Shown: positions 50,206-60,818 of the stretch, piece by piece | How positions within the stretch are numbered: the first letter of the stretch is position 1 | Layout: each line of letters begins with the position of its first letter | Origin: Trifolium pratense | Taxonomy: Eukaryota; Streptophyta; Magnoliopsida; Fabales; Fabaceae | Assembly (NCBI RefSeq): GCF_020283565.1 | Contig: NC_060062.1 | Coordinates: 58,364,439-58,428,438 of the forward strand | Direction: 5' to 3' | DNA length: 64,000 nt | Made by a program: the position numbers and the translations under genes | Notes under the pieces: generated by a model | Databases searched by the model: none | Seen by the model: the letters and a program-made list of their open reading frames with translations, nothing else | What the model was told of the DNA's origin: nothing

Positions 50206-51315
50206 GTCATTGTTGATGAAGCAAAGAGTTTGGATTGGATATCTGGCAGCAGTACAAGCAAGCCAGTGATAAGCTTAACTGAAGACGGTGATAGTGATCA
50301 GAATGCTGAGACAGATGCAGAAGCAGCATATGCTGAAGCCTCAGAAGCAGTAGATGCTGAAGCATCAGAAGTTGGAACCAGAGCCAGATCATCAAGGGCA
50401 AGAAAAACTCCAGCCAGATTACAAGATTGTGATGTGGTAAATAATAATGAGGTAAATGAAGATGGTGATCTAGTACACTTTGCACTGCTAGCAGGAGCAG
50501 AACCTGTTAATCATATTGAAGCTCTGAATAACATGAAAGGGAAGCAAGATATGGAGGAAGAACTATGTGCCATTGAGAAGAATCAGACATGGGAGATAGT
50601 CAAGTTACCATCAGGCAAGAAAGCAATAACAGTAAAATGGGTGTTCAAATTGAAGCTCAACCCAGATGGTTCCATAACAAAGCACAAAGCAAGATTGGTT
50701 GCAAGAGGTTATCTGCAAATAGAAGTGCTGGATTACTCAGAGGTTTACTCACCTGTTGCTAGAATTGAGACTGTAAGGCTGGTAGTAGCTATAGCAAATG
50801 CAAGAGATTGGCCTATGTACCATCTAGATGTCAAATATGCTTTTCTAAATAGACCATTAGAAGAAGTAGTTTTTGTGACTCAACCTCCTGGTTTTGTGAT
50901 AAAAGGTAAAGAAAACATGGTATACAGGTTGAAGAAAGCCCTATATGGTTTGAAGCAAGTTCCAAGAGCCTGGAACAAAAGAATTGATGGATTCCTTGTG
51001 AAACAAGGTTTCAGCAAATGCAAGTCAGAATATGGAGTTTATGTACAAAAGTCAACTTCAAGCATCATTCTTATATGTTTGTATGTTGATGATCTCTTAG
51101 TAACTGGGAGTGACATAGCTAAGATTGAGAAGTTCAAAACGGTCAGGATGACTGAATTTGAAATGACAGATTTGGGAGAAATTTCTTACTTCTTAGGAAT
51201 TGAATTTTTGAAAACTTCAAAAGGATTAATGCTACATCAAAGAAAGTATGCTGGTGAGATTTTGAAGAGATTCAATATGTCTGATTTGTACCTATGCTAT
51301 AACTCCAATGGAGAC
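50206..51315 (+). pseudogene. Copia D reverse transcriptase
   Basis: Opens with RDVIVDEAKSLDWISGSSTS, a long acidic Ala/Glu repeat region (DAEAAYAEASEAVDAEASE), then RT: ITVKWVFKLKLNPDGSITKH, KARLVARGYLQ, YHLDVKYAFLNRPLEEVVFV (motif A), YGLKQVPRAWNKRIDGFL and CLYVDDLLVTGSD (motif C). A frameshift near 51310 moves the coding to the next frame at METNLKLEKNES. Catalytic residues are intact. Confidence 0.86.
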
Positions 51316-52042
51316 AAATCTTAAGCTGGAAAAGAATGAAAGTGAAGATACAGTGGATCCTACAATGTTCAAACAGATTGTTGGTTCATTGAGATATTTG
51401 TGCAATAGCAGGCTAGACATATGCTTTGCAGTTGGCTTGATTAGCAGATTTATGGAGGATCCTAGACAATCTCATATGAAAGCTGCTATGAGAATATTGA
51501 GGTACATATCTGACACACTAGATTTTGGAATTCTCTTTCCAAAGTCAGCAGTGAATGCAAAATCAGAGATAATTTGCTATTCAGATGCTGATTGGTGTGG
51601 TGATAAAGTGGATAGAAGGAGTACCACTAGCTATTTCTTCAAGTATTTGAATGCTTTAGTTGCTTGGTGTTCAAGGAAGCAACCAGTAGTTGCACTTTCC
51701 TCGTGTGAAGCAGAATATATTGCTGGTTCTTATGCAGCATGTCAAGCCCTATGGATTAACTCAGTGCTTAAGGAATTGAAGATCAATGTGAAGAAGCCAA
51801 TTACACTACAAATTGACAATCAATCTGCAATAAACTTAGCTAAAAATTAAGTGCTGCATGGAAGAAGCAAACATATAGAAGCCAGATTTCACTTCTTGAG
51901 GGAGCAGGTGAATCAAGGTAGCTTGGAAGTAATTCATTGTGCTACTGGTTCACAAGTTGCAGATATTATGACTAAGAGTTTGAAGATTGACAGATTTTTG
52001 AACTTAAGGAATTCACTTGGTGTGTTCCAACTTAGATCATGA
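51308..52042 (+). pseudogene. Copia D RNase H
   Basis: METNLKLEKNESEDTVDPTM, GSLRYLCNSRLDICFAVGLI, then RNase H motifs CYSDADWCGDKVDRRSTTSY, ALSSCEAEYIAGSYAA and QIDNQSAINLAKN. TAA at 51848-51850 breaks the frame where proline is usual; VLHGRSKHIEARFHFLREQV and ADIMTKSLKIDRF follow to the end at 52042. All acidic catalytic positions are still visible. Confidence 0.86.
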
Positions 52043-52081
52043 TGTTGAACATGTTGCATAGGTTTGAAAATTAAGGGAGCA

Positions 52082-52362
52082 TGTTGTTTTATAATTGTTC
52101 AAACCTAGTTTAAAAGTTAGTTTCATTTCAAGTTAGTTGGTTGTAACTAACTTGTTAGTTAGTAGTTGGTTAGTTGGTTACTTGCCTATCAAGTTAACCA
52201 CCTATCTTTTGTTTTCTATAAGTAGGAGTTAGAATAAAGTGTAAACACACCTCTTGTAAACTTTCCACAATATTCACAAATCAATAAAATCTCTTTTCTT
52301 TCTCCTAAATCTCTTTCCTCTTCTTCAATAACACAAAAAGTGTGTGTGCTTGTTCTCCAACA
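52082..52362 (+). repeat. 3' LTR of Copia D
   Basis: 281 bp, preceded by the polypurine tract TTAAGGGAGCA. A tandem GTTGTAACTAACTTGTTAGTTAG-like stretch forms an inverted repeat (GTTGTAACTAACTTGTTAG) in U3. AATAAA near 52235. Confidence 0.85.
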
Positions 52363-52479
52363 AATTCTTCCACCTCAACTACCAAATTAACATCATAACT
52401 TTAGACTATGTAAAACTTTGATTGCTTGCTAGAATTCCCTTATACTTGAATAAATTCTTTGCTTATAAAAATCACTTTT

Positions 52480-52546
52480 GAAAAGAAAAGAAAAGAAAAG
52501 AAAAGAAAAGAAAAGAAAAGAAAAGAAAAGAAAAGAAAAGAAAAGG
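52480..52546. repeat. (AAAAG)n microsatellite, about 13 units
   Basis: An almost perfect pentanucleotide run just outside Copia D. It encodes lysine/glutamate repeats in short frames, which are artefacts. Confidence 0.93.
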
Positions 52547-53505
52547 GTATCATGCATATATCCAATTGGCTACTTGTGCTTTGTGATATACTCGTATATG
52601 GTGTCACACATCAAAACTTTCTTGCTCTCACACCATACAATAGCACATTCACATTCACATAAAATTACTTGTCTAAAACTTATCTCATACAAATCTAGTC
52701 TTTATCTTACGGTGTTGGAAGAAGGGAACATAAGTTGATTGATTAAACCCCACATTTAAATGGTGCTTATTAAAGTTGGACCCACGAAGAGAAAATATTG
52801 TACATGTAGCTATGTATTCTTTCCTAAGTGGTTAATATATATAGAAAAGCACTTAGAGTCTTCCTTGATGATATAGTTGAATATTAAAAAAGAAAGAAAA
52901 GAAAATATTGTTGGATTGAATCACCTGGATGGTGACATTAGTGTGTCTCTATCTTCAAACTTCCAACACCAACGTTTCTCTTTAATTTGATTCTATATGC
53001 TTTTTTTTGCCTACATAATACACATGTACTAACATAAAGAACTTTTAGTGTAAAATGTTTTTTACACTATCAATCCATCATACTCTAAGAACAATTAAAA
53101 CAGTTTGAATTTTATTATTACCATTTTAAAGTCAAACACATAATTCATTGTTGTTAGAAATCTTGATAAAAGTCATGAAAGAGAAAAAGTTCAAACTAAG
53201 AATAAATTTGTATTCATAGAGTGATAAGAATGTAATTACATCAAGGATTGCACTGAAGTACTATAGGCAATTAGTGTAAGTAATATATTGGGCATGAGGA
53301 AGTAACTATGAAATCATCTATATTGTGTAAGATTAATTATTTAATTAATCAATTATGGATTGAAAATAATCAATTATTAGGAACTATTATTAATATAAAT
53401 TATGGTCTATTGTTATTAAGCACTTAATATTGATGAATTATATTAACGGACTGTGTTTAGGAACGGGTTGTGATGGGTTGGGTCGTTTCTCATAGTAAGT
53501 CTGTT
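52547..53505. other. AT-rich intergenic DNA
   Basis: No coding region, RNA gene or repeat boundary recognised. Short tracts include AAGAAAGAAAAGAAAA near 52891. Confidence 0.6.
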
Positions 53506-53614
53506 GAGAGGTCTCTGCCTCCACTGATGAGTATATATGTTAACCATCTCATCGGGTTAAGATACACACTCTGACAACTGCTCTATCTCATCAGTGAGAG
53601 GTAGAAGAGCTCTC
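53506..53614. repeat. Imperfect inverted repeat next to a TRIM
   Basis: The left arm GAGAGGTCTCTGCCTCCACTG...GATGAG (53506-53531) pairs with CTCATCAGTGAGAGGTAGAA at 53587 onward, leaving a loop of about 55 bases. It directly precedes the TRIM LTR at 53615. Confidence 0.5.
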
Positions 53615-53845
53615 TGTCACGAATATCGAGGCCTAACTCATTCTTACAAAACCGGCTTGTAAGGTGAGGATTGCCTCCTCTTTATAAACTCTTATCAAGA
53701 ATCCTATCTATCCGATGTGGGACTAAATCCCACCGAGTGTTGGCCGCTAACACACCCCCTCACGCTCCGGGCTGAAGCGTGTACGATGTAGGAAGCCCAA
53801 CGATAGACCCGATAGGCTCTGATACCATGTCACGAATATAAGAGG
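53615..53845 (-). mobile_element. TRIM-like element 1
   Basis: The 3' LTR 53615-53752 (138 bp, plus-strand TGTCACGAATATCGAGG to GCCGCTAACA) is followed by CACCCCCTC (polypurine tract GAGGGGGTG on the minus strand), a 60-base interior, and GGCTCTGATACCA at 53815-53827 (PBS TGGTATCAGAGCC). A second LTR starts TGTCACGAATATAAG at 53828 but is cut off after about 17 bases by the SINE-like unit or a deletion. No coding capacity. Confidence 0.7.
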
Positions 53846-53968
53846 TATTTTAAAATACCTACATAATGAAGCAATGTTCTACAACATTGCCAGCAATCGA
53901 ACCCGAGTTCGAAAGGTAATAGCTTAGGACAATTACCAAACCGACCAGGCTTGCCAGCATATTTAACA
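53846..53968 (-). repeat. SINE-like unit with Pol III-type boxes
   Basis: On the minus strand TGGTCGGTTTGG (53936-53947) resembles an A box and GGTTCGATTGC (53893-53903) a B box, with about 33 bases between them, as in tRNA-derived SINEs. It starts near ATGCTGGCAAGCC. It ends near a palindromic AGGTATTTTAAAATACCT. No flanking duplication was found. Confidence 0.4.
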
Positions 53969-54170
53969 TGGTATCAGAGTCGGGTTAAGGACTGCAATGT
54001 GGGCACTGACCTAGGACCACGCTAGGCGTGAGGGAGGGTGTTGAATATGTTGTTGTGTTGTTGGAGATTGTTTGAAGTCTCACATTGCTTAGGTTCCGGG
54101 ATGTGAAGTGTATAAATATGTGAGGGCAACCTCATCCTTTGAGCTAGCTTTTGGGGATGAGATCCTAACA
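53969..54170 (+). mobile_element. TRIM-like element 2 (5' LTR missing)
   Basis: PBS TGGTATCAGAGTCGG at 53969-53983, a 55-base interior, polypurine tract GTGAGGGAGGG, then a 132-bp LTR 54039-54170 (TGTTGAATATG to GATCCTAACA) with a TATA-like TATAAATATG near 54110. The upstream LTR is absent. Confidence 0.6.
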
Positions 54171-54304
54171 TAACACTCTCAACCCTAGTTACTTCTCTTA
54201 TTCAATATCTCATACTACAAGGTACACAATTCTTTTCTTTGTTTTATTTAATTAAAGTAGATATGCTATAATCATGTATATATGATTTAAGGCTAATTTA
54301 AAAT

Positions 54305-54600
54305 TCTTCATATTGAATTTAAAGCAACGATATAAGTGAGTTGGACATCATATCTTAATCCAAAATTTTAAGGCATTGGGTTTATTGGCCCTCTCGTTAA
54401 TAAAGTACTCAATGCAAGGAGCCGATCGAACCTTTCGTCGAACCATCGACTTTGATACCACTATTGCGTCACGAAGGGGCAACCGGGGATCATCCACATT
54501 GGATTCAAGCAACTATACAAGTGAGTTGGACACCACACTTTTACCAAAAACCTTAAGGTATTAGGTTTATGGGTCCTATCACTTATAAAATGTTCAATCT
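54305..54600 (-). mobile_element. TRIM-like element 3
   Basis: Two related direct repeats of about 95 bp (54321-54413 and 54506-54600) share AGCAAC.ATA.AAGTGAGTTGGACA.CA, CTTAAGG.ATT.GGTTTAT and AAA.T.CTCAAT-type ends. Between them GACTTTGATACCA at 54448-54460 gives a minus-strand PBS TGGTATCAAAGTC. The interior is about 90 bases. The copies have diverged by roughly a quarter, so it is old. Confidence 0.55.
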
Positions 54601-54716
54601 CCACTATTCTAATAAATGAAGTCCCAAATTGCTTAGAAGGGTGGAAGTAGTGACTTTTAGGTGGAATTTTAAGATTGGAAAGCATATTGGATAGTGAGAG
54701 GATTCATCGGAGGAAT

Positions 54717-55850
54717 GATCTAAGCTTATTCTCTAATTCTTTTTTTTTTTATCATTGAAGTTGAGGAAAAGGGTAAAAATTAGATTTGCTCTTGTTGAAT
54801 TCTTGAAACTAATTGCCGTGAACTTTATTTTTTTCTCTTATAAAAATTTATTAATAATAGATTGGAGAGTTGTTTCCTCCCCGAATATACATATATAGGA
54901 GAGTTGTTTTTTTATTTATTAACAATATATCATTGAAGTTGAGGAATGATCTAAGCTTATTCTCTTTTTTTTTTTTATCATTGAAGTTGAAGAAAAGGGT
55001 AAAAATTAGATTTGCTCTTGTTGAATTCTTGAAACTAATTGCCGTTAACTTTATTTTTTTCTCTTATAAAAATTTTATTAATAATAGATTGGAGAGTTGT
55101 TTCCTCCCCGAATATACATATATAGGAGAGTTGTTTTTTTATTTATTAACAATATATCATTGAAGTTGAGGAATGATCTAAGCTTATTCTCTTTTTTTTT
55201 TTTATCATTGAAGTTGAGGAAAAGGGTAAAAATTAGATTTGCTCTTGTTGAATTCTTGAAACTAATTGCCGTTAACTTTATTTTTTTCTCTTATAAAAAT
55301 TTATTAATAATAGATTGGAGAGTTGTTTCCTCCCCGAATATACATATATAGGAGAGTTGTTTTTTTATTTATTAACAATATATCATTGAAGTTGAGGAAT
55401 GATCTAAGCTTATTCTCTTTTTTTTTTTATCATTGAAGTTGAGGAAAAGGGTAAAAATTAGATTTGCTCTTGTTGAATTCTTGAAACTAATTGCCGTTAA
55501 CTTTATTTTTTTTCTCTTATAAAAATTTATTAATAATAGATTGGAGAGTTGTTTCCTCCCCGAATATACATATATAGGAGAGTTGTTTTTTTATTTATTA
55601 ACAATATATCATTGAAGTTGAGGAATGATCTAAGCTTATTCTCTTTTTTTTTTTTTATCATTGAAGTTGAGGATGAGGAAAAGGATAAAAATTAGGGCTT
55701 GCTCTTGCTGAGCTCTTGAAACTAATTGCTGATAACTTTATTTTTTATCTTATAAAGATTTTTTTTTTTTTTGAATGCAATCTTATAAAGATTTATTAAC
55801 AAAAGATTGGAGAATTGTTTTCAACCCCCCCCCCCCCCCCCCCCCCCTAA
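54717..55850. repeat. Tandem repeat of about 227 bp, five units
   Basis: GATCTAAGCTTATTCTC recurs at 54717, 54948, 55175, 55401 and 55627 (periods 231, 227, 226, 226). Units 1-4 are nearly identical and include a T11-12 run, TCTTGTTGAATTCTTGAAAC and CCGAATATACATATATAGG. Unit 5 is diverged, with a duplicated TTATAAAGATTT and a poly(C) run. A frame crossing units is a by-product of the repeat. Confidence 0.92.
55825..55847. repeat. 23-base poly(C) tract
   Basis: Uninterrupted C run at the end of the tandem array, where other units have CCTCCCCGAATATAC. Confidence 0.9.
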
Positions 55851-56518
55851 ATACACATGCCAATTTAGTGCGGAATTGGACAACTGATATTAGTGTATTT
55901 TTTTGGGTTATCATGATATTGGTATGAAATTTTCACCTTCGTTAATGATAATTAATCTTCGTTGGAAAACTTGTGGAATACATTAGGTGGATTCTCCCGT
56001 TCCAACCAAATTTTCTCCATAGATATTAGCGTATTTATATTAGTGTATTTGGTCTGTTTGTTCTACATTCGTTATTGGTTGATTTTATTTTTGTTTGAAC
56101 TGTTTAGTTTGGTTATTATTATTATTTGTTCTATTATTCTTACTTTTTTTTTTACAATCATAATTCTTACTATTTGATTTACGATAAAAGTGTCAATTAA
56201 CAACATAAATTTTTCCACAATGAAATAAAATAATTGCATTAATGTTATATATATTAAGCTAACCTCAAGGGTCAACCCTTATACAATTTTCTATATTTTC
56301 ATGTAAGCAGCACTCCTTCATTTAAATGCTATCTGTTCTCCATTTATATTAAAATCATCATAATTTTTGAAATCCTTGGTATTTTTTTGTTTTTTATTTG
56401 TATAAGCAATCCTAGTATCTTTTTAATCGGTATACCTTTTCACAATTCTTCCTCTCGCTTATTTGTCTGCCTCAAAACACAACTCATATATTATATTTTT
56501 CCTTATTTTCATGAGCCT
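55851..56518. other. AT-rich intergenic DNA
   Basis: No gene. T-rich stretches with TTATTATTATTATT near 56114. Nothing else can be supported. Confidence 0.6.
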
Positions 56519-56536
56519 TCGTTGTCTATTATTATT

Positions 56537-56644
56537 TTTTTGAACAAGCCAAAATGAGATATATATATATAGATAATAGTCTTTTAGCACAAGGCGTGCC
56601 AATAAGACCAAACAAGGTTACAAATAAAGACAACAATACAGCTC
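56537..56644 (-). mobile_element. Severely 5'-truncated LINE 3' end, 108 bp
   Basis: Flanked by an 18-bp duplication ending CGTTGTCTATTATTATT (56519-56536 and 56645-56662). Read on the minus strand it ends CATTTTGGCTTGTTCAAAAAA, a 3' end typical of plant L1 elements, with an AT microsatellite before it. Long duplications plus a terminal A tract indicate target-primed reverse transcription. Confidence 0.75.
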
Positions 56645-56662
56645 TCGTTGTCTATTATTATT

Positions 56663-57907
56663 GTTGGACATTCAAGTAATTTTTTATTTTTTTTGGTACA
56701 GACATTCAAGTAACTTTTAAGTATTAGTCTACAGCAAAGTTACCAATCAAGATATAACTCATGTTAGATCTCCTTTTATTTATTTTTTAATTTAAATAAG
56801 GGGTAATTGCTACTAAGTGCATATTGTGGTAATTATTCATTAAACCTAAATTGTGGTCTTTATTCTTTCCCTCAAATATAGTAACCGCCCATAAAGATAG
56901 TGTGGCAGTTATGATTGCAATATTTTTGTGATGGACAAAAATTATAAATAGAGTGCAACCTTGTTTTGGTTCCCTAAGCCTCATATCTCTATTCAGTAAC
57001 TTGCACTATTTAAGGGAGATTGTAGATGGTTTAGAAGAGCTTTAACATCCTTAAGCAAGCATAAGCAACAACAATCCTCAGACAAGAACGGTCTTAAACA
57101 AGAGCAATAGCCGGAGGTATTACGGATATTTAATTCCAATTTCGTTTCCTATTTCCATTTGATTACTTCTACAAGGATTTCAATTTTTAAATTTCGACAC
57201 GTAATCTATCACAAAGTACTTTAGGCCATTTAATTGAGTTTCATTGTTTCAAGCAAGTATATAAGTATTTTTCTGACTAATATTCCAGCCTGGTATATAT
57301 CCGTGACATGCAAGAATCACTGTATTTGTCCCCTAAGCATCTTATTATAAGAAACAATACGAAACAAATCGTAAGGTTTTGTTCACCATTGGTATATGCT
57401 ATATTCAGCAGTGTAGGGACACCAAAAGACTCGTGTTCAATGGTGAGAGTGAATTAATATATCTATCAAAAGAGATATTCATTTTATTTTTTTTCTTCTT
57501 CTTTGTTTTACATTGGGCTCACATTGAACCAAGACCTATAACATATTACTCAAACCCCTCACTACTAGATAAAACATAGTGGCTTATTTCACTTTATGTC
57601 TTTGTCTATACTAACACTGAAAAGGATTTCATGCTATAATTGTGTCATGTAGTTATAACTTTTAACCGTTCGATCTGATAGACAGTCTAGATTATTTTAT
57701 TGTGTAAGTGATCTAGACAGTTTGATTTCCAATTAACAGTCCAGATTTATTACTGCCTAAGACAACGTGAATATTGGACAGCAGACAATCTTGATCGTAG
57801 TAACACAATTAACATCTTATGTGTAGTACAAATTTTATAGGTTTTGAAAGACAAAAAGAACAAAATTGTTTAGTGGAGGAATCATCCCATGATTAGCTTA
57901 ATTAATC
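56663..57907. other. AT-rich intergenic DNA
   Basis: No coding region or RNA gene recognised. A short direct repeat GACATTCAAGTAA occurs at 56667 and 56701. Sequence near 57650-57790 contains repeated CAGTCTAGATT/CAGTCCAGATT motifs. Confidence 0.55.
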
Positions 57908-59497
57908 ATGATTAATCATAAGAATGTACCCTTGTTTATTAACATTTTGAGACATTTCACTAGTATCCACTTTAAAACTTTATCAGAGTCTGATAATATT
58001 TCTCTTTTAGCACCTTTCTCTGTTGATGAAGTTCGCGATGTGGTTTGGAGTTGTGATGGGAACAAATGCCCAGGACCCGATGGTTTTAACTTCAACTTTT
58101 TGAAAGCGTGTTGGGATATTCTCCAAGAAGATATCATGAATTTTCTTCATGAATTTCATAGTCAAGCTATTCTACCTAAGGCAATCACTGCATCTTTTTT
58201 GGCTCTCATACCAAAAAAGGATCATCCACAGGTCTTGTCAGATTATAGGCCAATCTGCTTGGTAGGGTGCTTGTATAAAATTGTATCAAAGGTTTTGGCG
58301 GCAAGATTAAAACAGGTTCTAGGAAAATTGATTTCAGAGTGTCAATCAGCTTTTCTCCCTAACAGACAAATTTTAGATGGGGTTATGATTGTGAATGAAT
58401 TGATCGACTTGGCGAAGAGAAGGAAAGATAAATGTTTACTGCTGAAAGTAGATTTTGAAAGAGCCTATGATACTGTAAATTGGTCTTTTTTGGAGTATAT
58501 GATGCTTCGCATGGGTTTTGCGCTTGGTTGGATTAAGTGGATAAGAGCTTGTATCTTTAATAGCTCAATGTCGGTTCTAGTCAATGGTAGTCCTACTGAG
58601 GATTTCGTGGTTGGCAAAGGTTTGAGACAAGGTGATCCGTTATCTCCTTTTCTCTTCTTGATAGCAGCCGAGGGTCTTACAGGGATGATGCAAAAGGCTG
58701 TTGGTAATGGAATGTTCCATGGTTATAAGATCTGCGACGAACTACTCTTCCATACTCTTCAATTTGCAGATGACACAATTTTGATTGGTGAAGGGAATTG
58801 GGACAATTTATGGTCTATAAAAACTGTGTTGCGAAGCTTTGAGTTAGTCTCTGGTCTGAAAGTTAATTTCTTTAAAAGCAAGCTATATGGGATTAACTTG
58901 GATGCTACTTTCTTGAACGCTGCTTCAACTTTTCTTCATTGTGGTGTAGAGTCCATCCCTTTTCGTTTCTTAGGTATTCCAGTTGGTGCCAATCCAAGGA
59001 GAAAATTAACGTGGAACCCTATTGTGGATAATATGAAGAAACGCCTTAGTATTTGGAACAGCCGAAACTTGTCCATCGGTGGAAGAGTTACCCTCATCAA
59101 TTCAGTTTTATCTAGTCTTCCGCTATACTTTTTCTCTTTTTTTAAAGCACCTGCTTGTGTTTTAAAAGAATTAACAAGTATCCAACGCAAGTTTTTATGG
59201 GGTGGGAGCTTGGACAACAACAAGATGTGTTGGGTTAGTTGGGATACTATATGTCTCCCAAAAGATAAAGGAGGTTTGGGTATTAAGAATCTTGATTTGT
59301 TCAATCAAGCTTTACTATGCAAATGGAAGTGGAGAGGGCTTAGTGAAGATAACACTTTGTGGTGCAAGTTACTGGTGTATAGATATGGGTCAATGGCTGG
59401 AAATTTTCTTCTGGATGTCAACAAGAATGTTAGAGTTCAATCCATTTGGTGGCGCGACATCTTAAGGATAGGAGGTGAAGAGAGCGGAGGTTGGTTC
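57908..59497 (+). pseudogene. L1-type LINE reverse transcriptase, truncated at both ends
   Basis: 530 codons without a stop. Motifs: WSCDGNKCPGPDGFNFNFLK (start of RT), ALIPKKDHPQVLSDYRPICL, LLKVDFERAYDTVNWSFLEY (motif A), GLRQGDPLSPFLFLIAAEGL (motif B), LQFADDTILIG (FADD, motif C), FLGIPVGANPRRK, and KDKGGLGIKNLDLFNQALLC before the zf-RVT region (WWRDILRIGGEESGG). The apurinic endonuclease and ORF1 are missing; the coding similarity starts abruptly near 57920, as in 5'-truncated insertions. At 59498 Copia C interrupts the zf-RVT domain. The open frame suggests a fairly recent insertion, but it cannot move. Confidence 0.88.
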
Positions 59498-60804
59498 TGT
59501 TGGGAAATCGTTTCATAAAACACTTTTATAAACGCAGCGGAATTTTAAAATTAAAATTTCCCATCAATGGATTCTTGTGAATGAGCATGATCAGGTCTAG
59601 AATATTACCTTTGAAGAACAAATCTGTGGCCGTCTTTCTTGATCACAAGCACCGCACTTGCAGCACCTCCACTTGGTCCACACGAACAGGAACCTTCGAT
59701 CTCACAGTGCTAGCTGTTCTTGGATGAAGGCTGAGGGAATTTTGTGCGGTTTAGGGTTTAGAGAAATTCAGAATTTTTCTAAACTCAGTTAGGGTTTCAA
59801 AACGTAACTACTGAACTTCATAAGGCTCTATTTATAGAGTTTCTTATGAGGTCTTTAGTTTACACGAAATTGGGCTTCTTAAGCCCAATAACCGTTTTTC
59901 ACTAACTGCACCCCCACAATAAGTCTTACTTATTTTTCCCTTCTTAACTGTCCTTATGTGTGTGACCCTGTAGGTTCTTATGACGTTGGCAATAATATTA
60001 ATCGTAATATTATAAACAGTGAGCGGTATCTAGCAACACATCACTGTTACCCAAGTCACAGGAATGTCACGTGATCTGACTAACCTTTCCGTGATAAATA
60101 TCTTGTGCACAATTACCCTTTTGTCCTCATGTCTATATTGAACACAAGGCATAGTATGTCATCCTTGTCTAGTTCAATATTGGGCCCATAGACATATCTC
60201 CCGTTATGTAGGAGGGACAAATTCCATCTAGGTCACTCATGTCCCTCAGCATGATTAGTGGGATACCCATCAACCAACTTTATAATTATCCAGTTACGGA
60301 TAACGTTTGAATGGCAACAAGGTATTACACTCCTGCATCTAGGGTACATAGTGGTTTCAGGTCGAAGGGTGGAATACACCTTTTATCACTATGAGAAAAC
60401 TTATGACATTTCATAACACTCTATGTAGTATTCTCATGGTGGGTCAATCCGATATAAAGTTACCCTTAACATTTATATCTATGTGAAGACTTGATAACTC
60501 ATTATCCATGATCAGTGAGATATGATCATCAGTCTATCAACATAATAGTCTTTATGCCTTAACGTTATCCCATTTCACAATAAAGCTTGACTATGGATAT
60601 GTTTAAGAATAGTGTTCTTATATTTAATGGAATCTCATGATTAAGTCATACTTAACGTTCCATACAATGAACTTACTATTCTAGGGACTCTATTATTATT
60701 TAACACATAAACATAATAAAGAAAAGCCTTATTTTAATAAGTAAATTATTCAATACATTTATTATGCAATTATAAATAATTGGCCTCTAGGGCTTACACC
60801 AACA
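59498..60804 (-). repeat. 3' LTR of Copia C
   Basis: 1307 bp, plus-strand start TGTTGGGAAATCG and end CTTACACCAACA. The TATA box is TATAAATA on the minus strand (59829-59836). Closest to the LTRs of element B. The polypurine tract AGTGCTAGTGGGAGAT lies at 60805-60820. Confidence 0.92.
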
Positions 60805-60818
60805 ATCTCCCACTAGCA

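Larger units (their letters stand above)
46495..52362 (+). mobile_element. Copia element D, Tork-type, decayed
   Basis: LTRs 46495-46917 and 52082-52362 share TGTTTTATAATTGTTCAAAC and GTTCTCCAACA. PBS TGGTATCTAGAGCC and polypurine tract TTAAGGGAGCA define the plus orientation. The 5' LTR has a 153-bp insertion and lacks the first bases; no clean target duplication was found. gag and pol are recognisable throughout but carry several stops and frameshifts. A hAT element sits in gag. Confidence 0.88.

Noticed and set aside
46495..52362. A 5-bp target duplication for Copia D
   Set aside because: The 5' flank (TTATT) and 3' flank (AATTC) do not match and the 5' LTR end is altered, so no duplication is claimed.
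52459..52738. Lys/Glu-repeat peptides
   Set aside because: Products of the AAAAG microsatellite, not genes.
53881..53950. A functional tRNA gene
   Set aside because: A and B box-like motifs are present, but no cloverleaf with proper acceptor and anticodon arms could be drawn.
54870..55351. Repeated 84-97 residue frames starting MFPPRIYIYRRVVF
   Set aside because: They only reflect the 227-bp tandem repeat. Composition is AT-driven and there is no start context or domain.
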